64,000 nucleotides of DNA from Mactromeris polynyma. Taxonomy: Eukaryota; Mollusca; Bivalvia; Venerida; Mactridae. The stretch is taken from the NCBI GenBank assembly GCA_032209605.1, contig JASFXZ010000008.1:4588001-4652000 (forward strand), written 5' to 3'. Positions 63,033-64,000 of the stretch are shown here, one piece after another. Below the pieces are notes generated by a model. The model did no database searches. It saw nothing but the letters and a program-made list of their open reading frames with translations, and was not told the DNA's origin. How positions within the stretch are numbered: position 1 is the stretch's first letter; each line of letters opens with the position of its first letter. A program made the position numbers and the translations under genes.

Positions 63033-63529
63033 TTACTTACAACAATAACAGACACAACCTTGGCCAAGAGTCTTTTTAAGATGACCATACAGCATTTCAA
63101 TGGGAGAAAAAAACACAAGATCAAAGTTTGCTAAAATAGTTTTCTTTGTGTTGAGTTGAAATTTTACGAAAAAAGAGGAGTACTGTAGTCTACACTCAGG
63201 ACAAGCCTAACAGTATATAAGAAAAATATATAGCAATAGTAAATATGAATTCAAATACATGTATGCTCCAAAACAATGGAATTGTAAACAAATAATGCAC
63301 AATTGCACTAAACAATGATGTCCATACACACAAAATCTCATAATTAGGCAAAAAATTACCATGACAACAGTAAATAAAGCTTTATCAATATCCAAGGACT
63401 AGCCTTGAAAAAAAGTCAGTTAATTGAGATACCGTAAAATGCGATTAAAATGTTGAAGGCGGCATACTACCCCCATTAAAAAAAGCTCTAAATCAGTGCT
63501 CCATCATACTCCTATTTTCATTTCAGTTT
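63033..63529. other. AT-rich stretch without recognised features
   Basis: No gene, repeat family or RNA recognised between the second MITE copy and the SINE-body-like repeat. Confidence 0.4.
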
Positions 63530-63800
63530 GTTTGTTTCATCGGGTTTAACGCCGTTTCTCAACGATATTTCAGTTATATACGGCGGCCGGTTCACCTAAC
63601 CATTTTTTCTGAAATTTCGACTAAAATCTAACCAGTACTAACTTACCCTTCCACAAGGAGCTGGCAACCTCTCCACATGAGGAGGAAAATCGACATTTTT
63701 GTCAGATATGACTGGGTTGATGAACAGAGAATTATTTGAAAAACTCCTGGCGCACGACAAGAATCATCTAAACCAAGCAGTGCCAGCAAAGTTTATAAAC
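63530..63800 (+). mobile_element. SINE-body-like interspersed repeat
   Basis: GTTTGTTTCATCGGGTTTAACGCC followed by ATATACGGCGGCCGGTTCACC and CCACATGAGGAGGAAAATCG resembles the central body of mollusc SINEs I remember. A tRNA-like head was not found. Family and limits are uncertain. Confidence 0.4.
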
Positions 63801-64000
63801 TAACATATATCCTTTCCCAATCATTTGAGGATCTGTCACAGCCTTTAAGGAATTTGATTTAGAGTGACTGAAAAATGAAGCCATTCATTACGGCAAATCC
63901 AATGGCCACAAACAAATTGCTTAGTTATGTCCACGGCCGATGTATACTTTGTGCAGCAGAAACATCCCCTGACAAGTCATTTACTGGATGAGATGATCCA

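Overview
The window reads as animal nuclear DNA. It is AT-rich, holds three conserved animal genes split into many short GT-AG exons, and is crowded with small interspersed and tandem repeats. The repeat style (tRNA-headed SINEs, short TA-flanked inverted-repeat elements, the ACGCCC/AACGGG-type and ACCAGGTT-type interspersed repeats) together with the protein sequences suggests a lophotrochozoan, most likely a bivalve mollusc. The taxon is an inference.

Layout. (1) 1-10.8 kb, minus strand: the 5' part of RAD54L2/ARIP4, a SNF2-family ATPase. Eleven coding exons join in frame; the gene runs off the left edge. (2) 10.8-21.6 kb: intergenic and repeat-rich. It holds a transposon-like ORF set among inverted CCTCCTGTTACG motifs, a SINE-like unit with two facing tRNA-like heads, a piggyBac-like TTAA-flanked element carrying a nested pogo-like element, and a fold-back element ending about 100 bp before the next gene. 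(3) 21.7-48.8 kb, plus strand: complete IFT122, the intraflagellar transport complex A WD-repeat protein, in 28 exons (about 1188 aa). Its introns hold four minisatellites, two of which grow out of 5' splice sites, and two U12-type introns. (4) 50.2-55.2 kb, minus strand, convergent with IFT122: complete coding region of ALG12, an ER alpha-1,6-mannosyltransferase (8 coding exons, about 480 aa), with a third U12-type intron. (5) 55.3-64 kb: no gene recognised. It holds a decayed tandem repeat, a 2.3-kb satellite of 70-bp units, and a second copy of a 330-bp inverted-repeat element also present in RAD54L2.

The three genes act in unrelated processes (chromatin and transcription, ciliary transport, N-glycosylation), so they are neighbours rather than a pathway. 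I found no convincing new multi-gene system. The most unusual signals are: the two adjacent 29-bp minisatellites that each start at a splice donor of IFT122; a putative U12-type intron of IFT122 that appears to end in AT rather than AG; the fold-back element abutting the IFT122 promoter and completing an RFX X-box-like site; and the nested and inverted transposon arrangement at 17-25 kb. All exon boundaries come from reading splice sites and frame continuity by eye, and family assignments come from recalled protein families without a database search.
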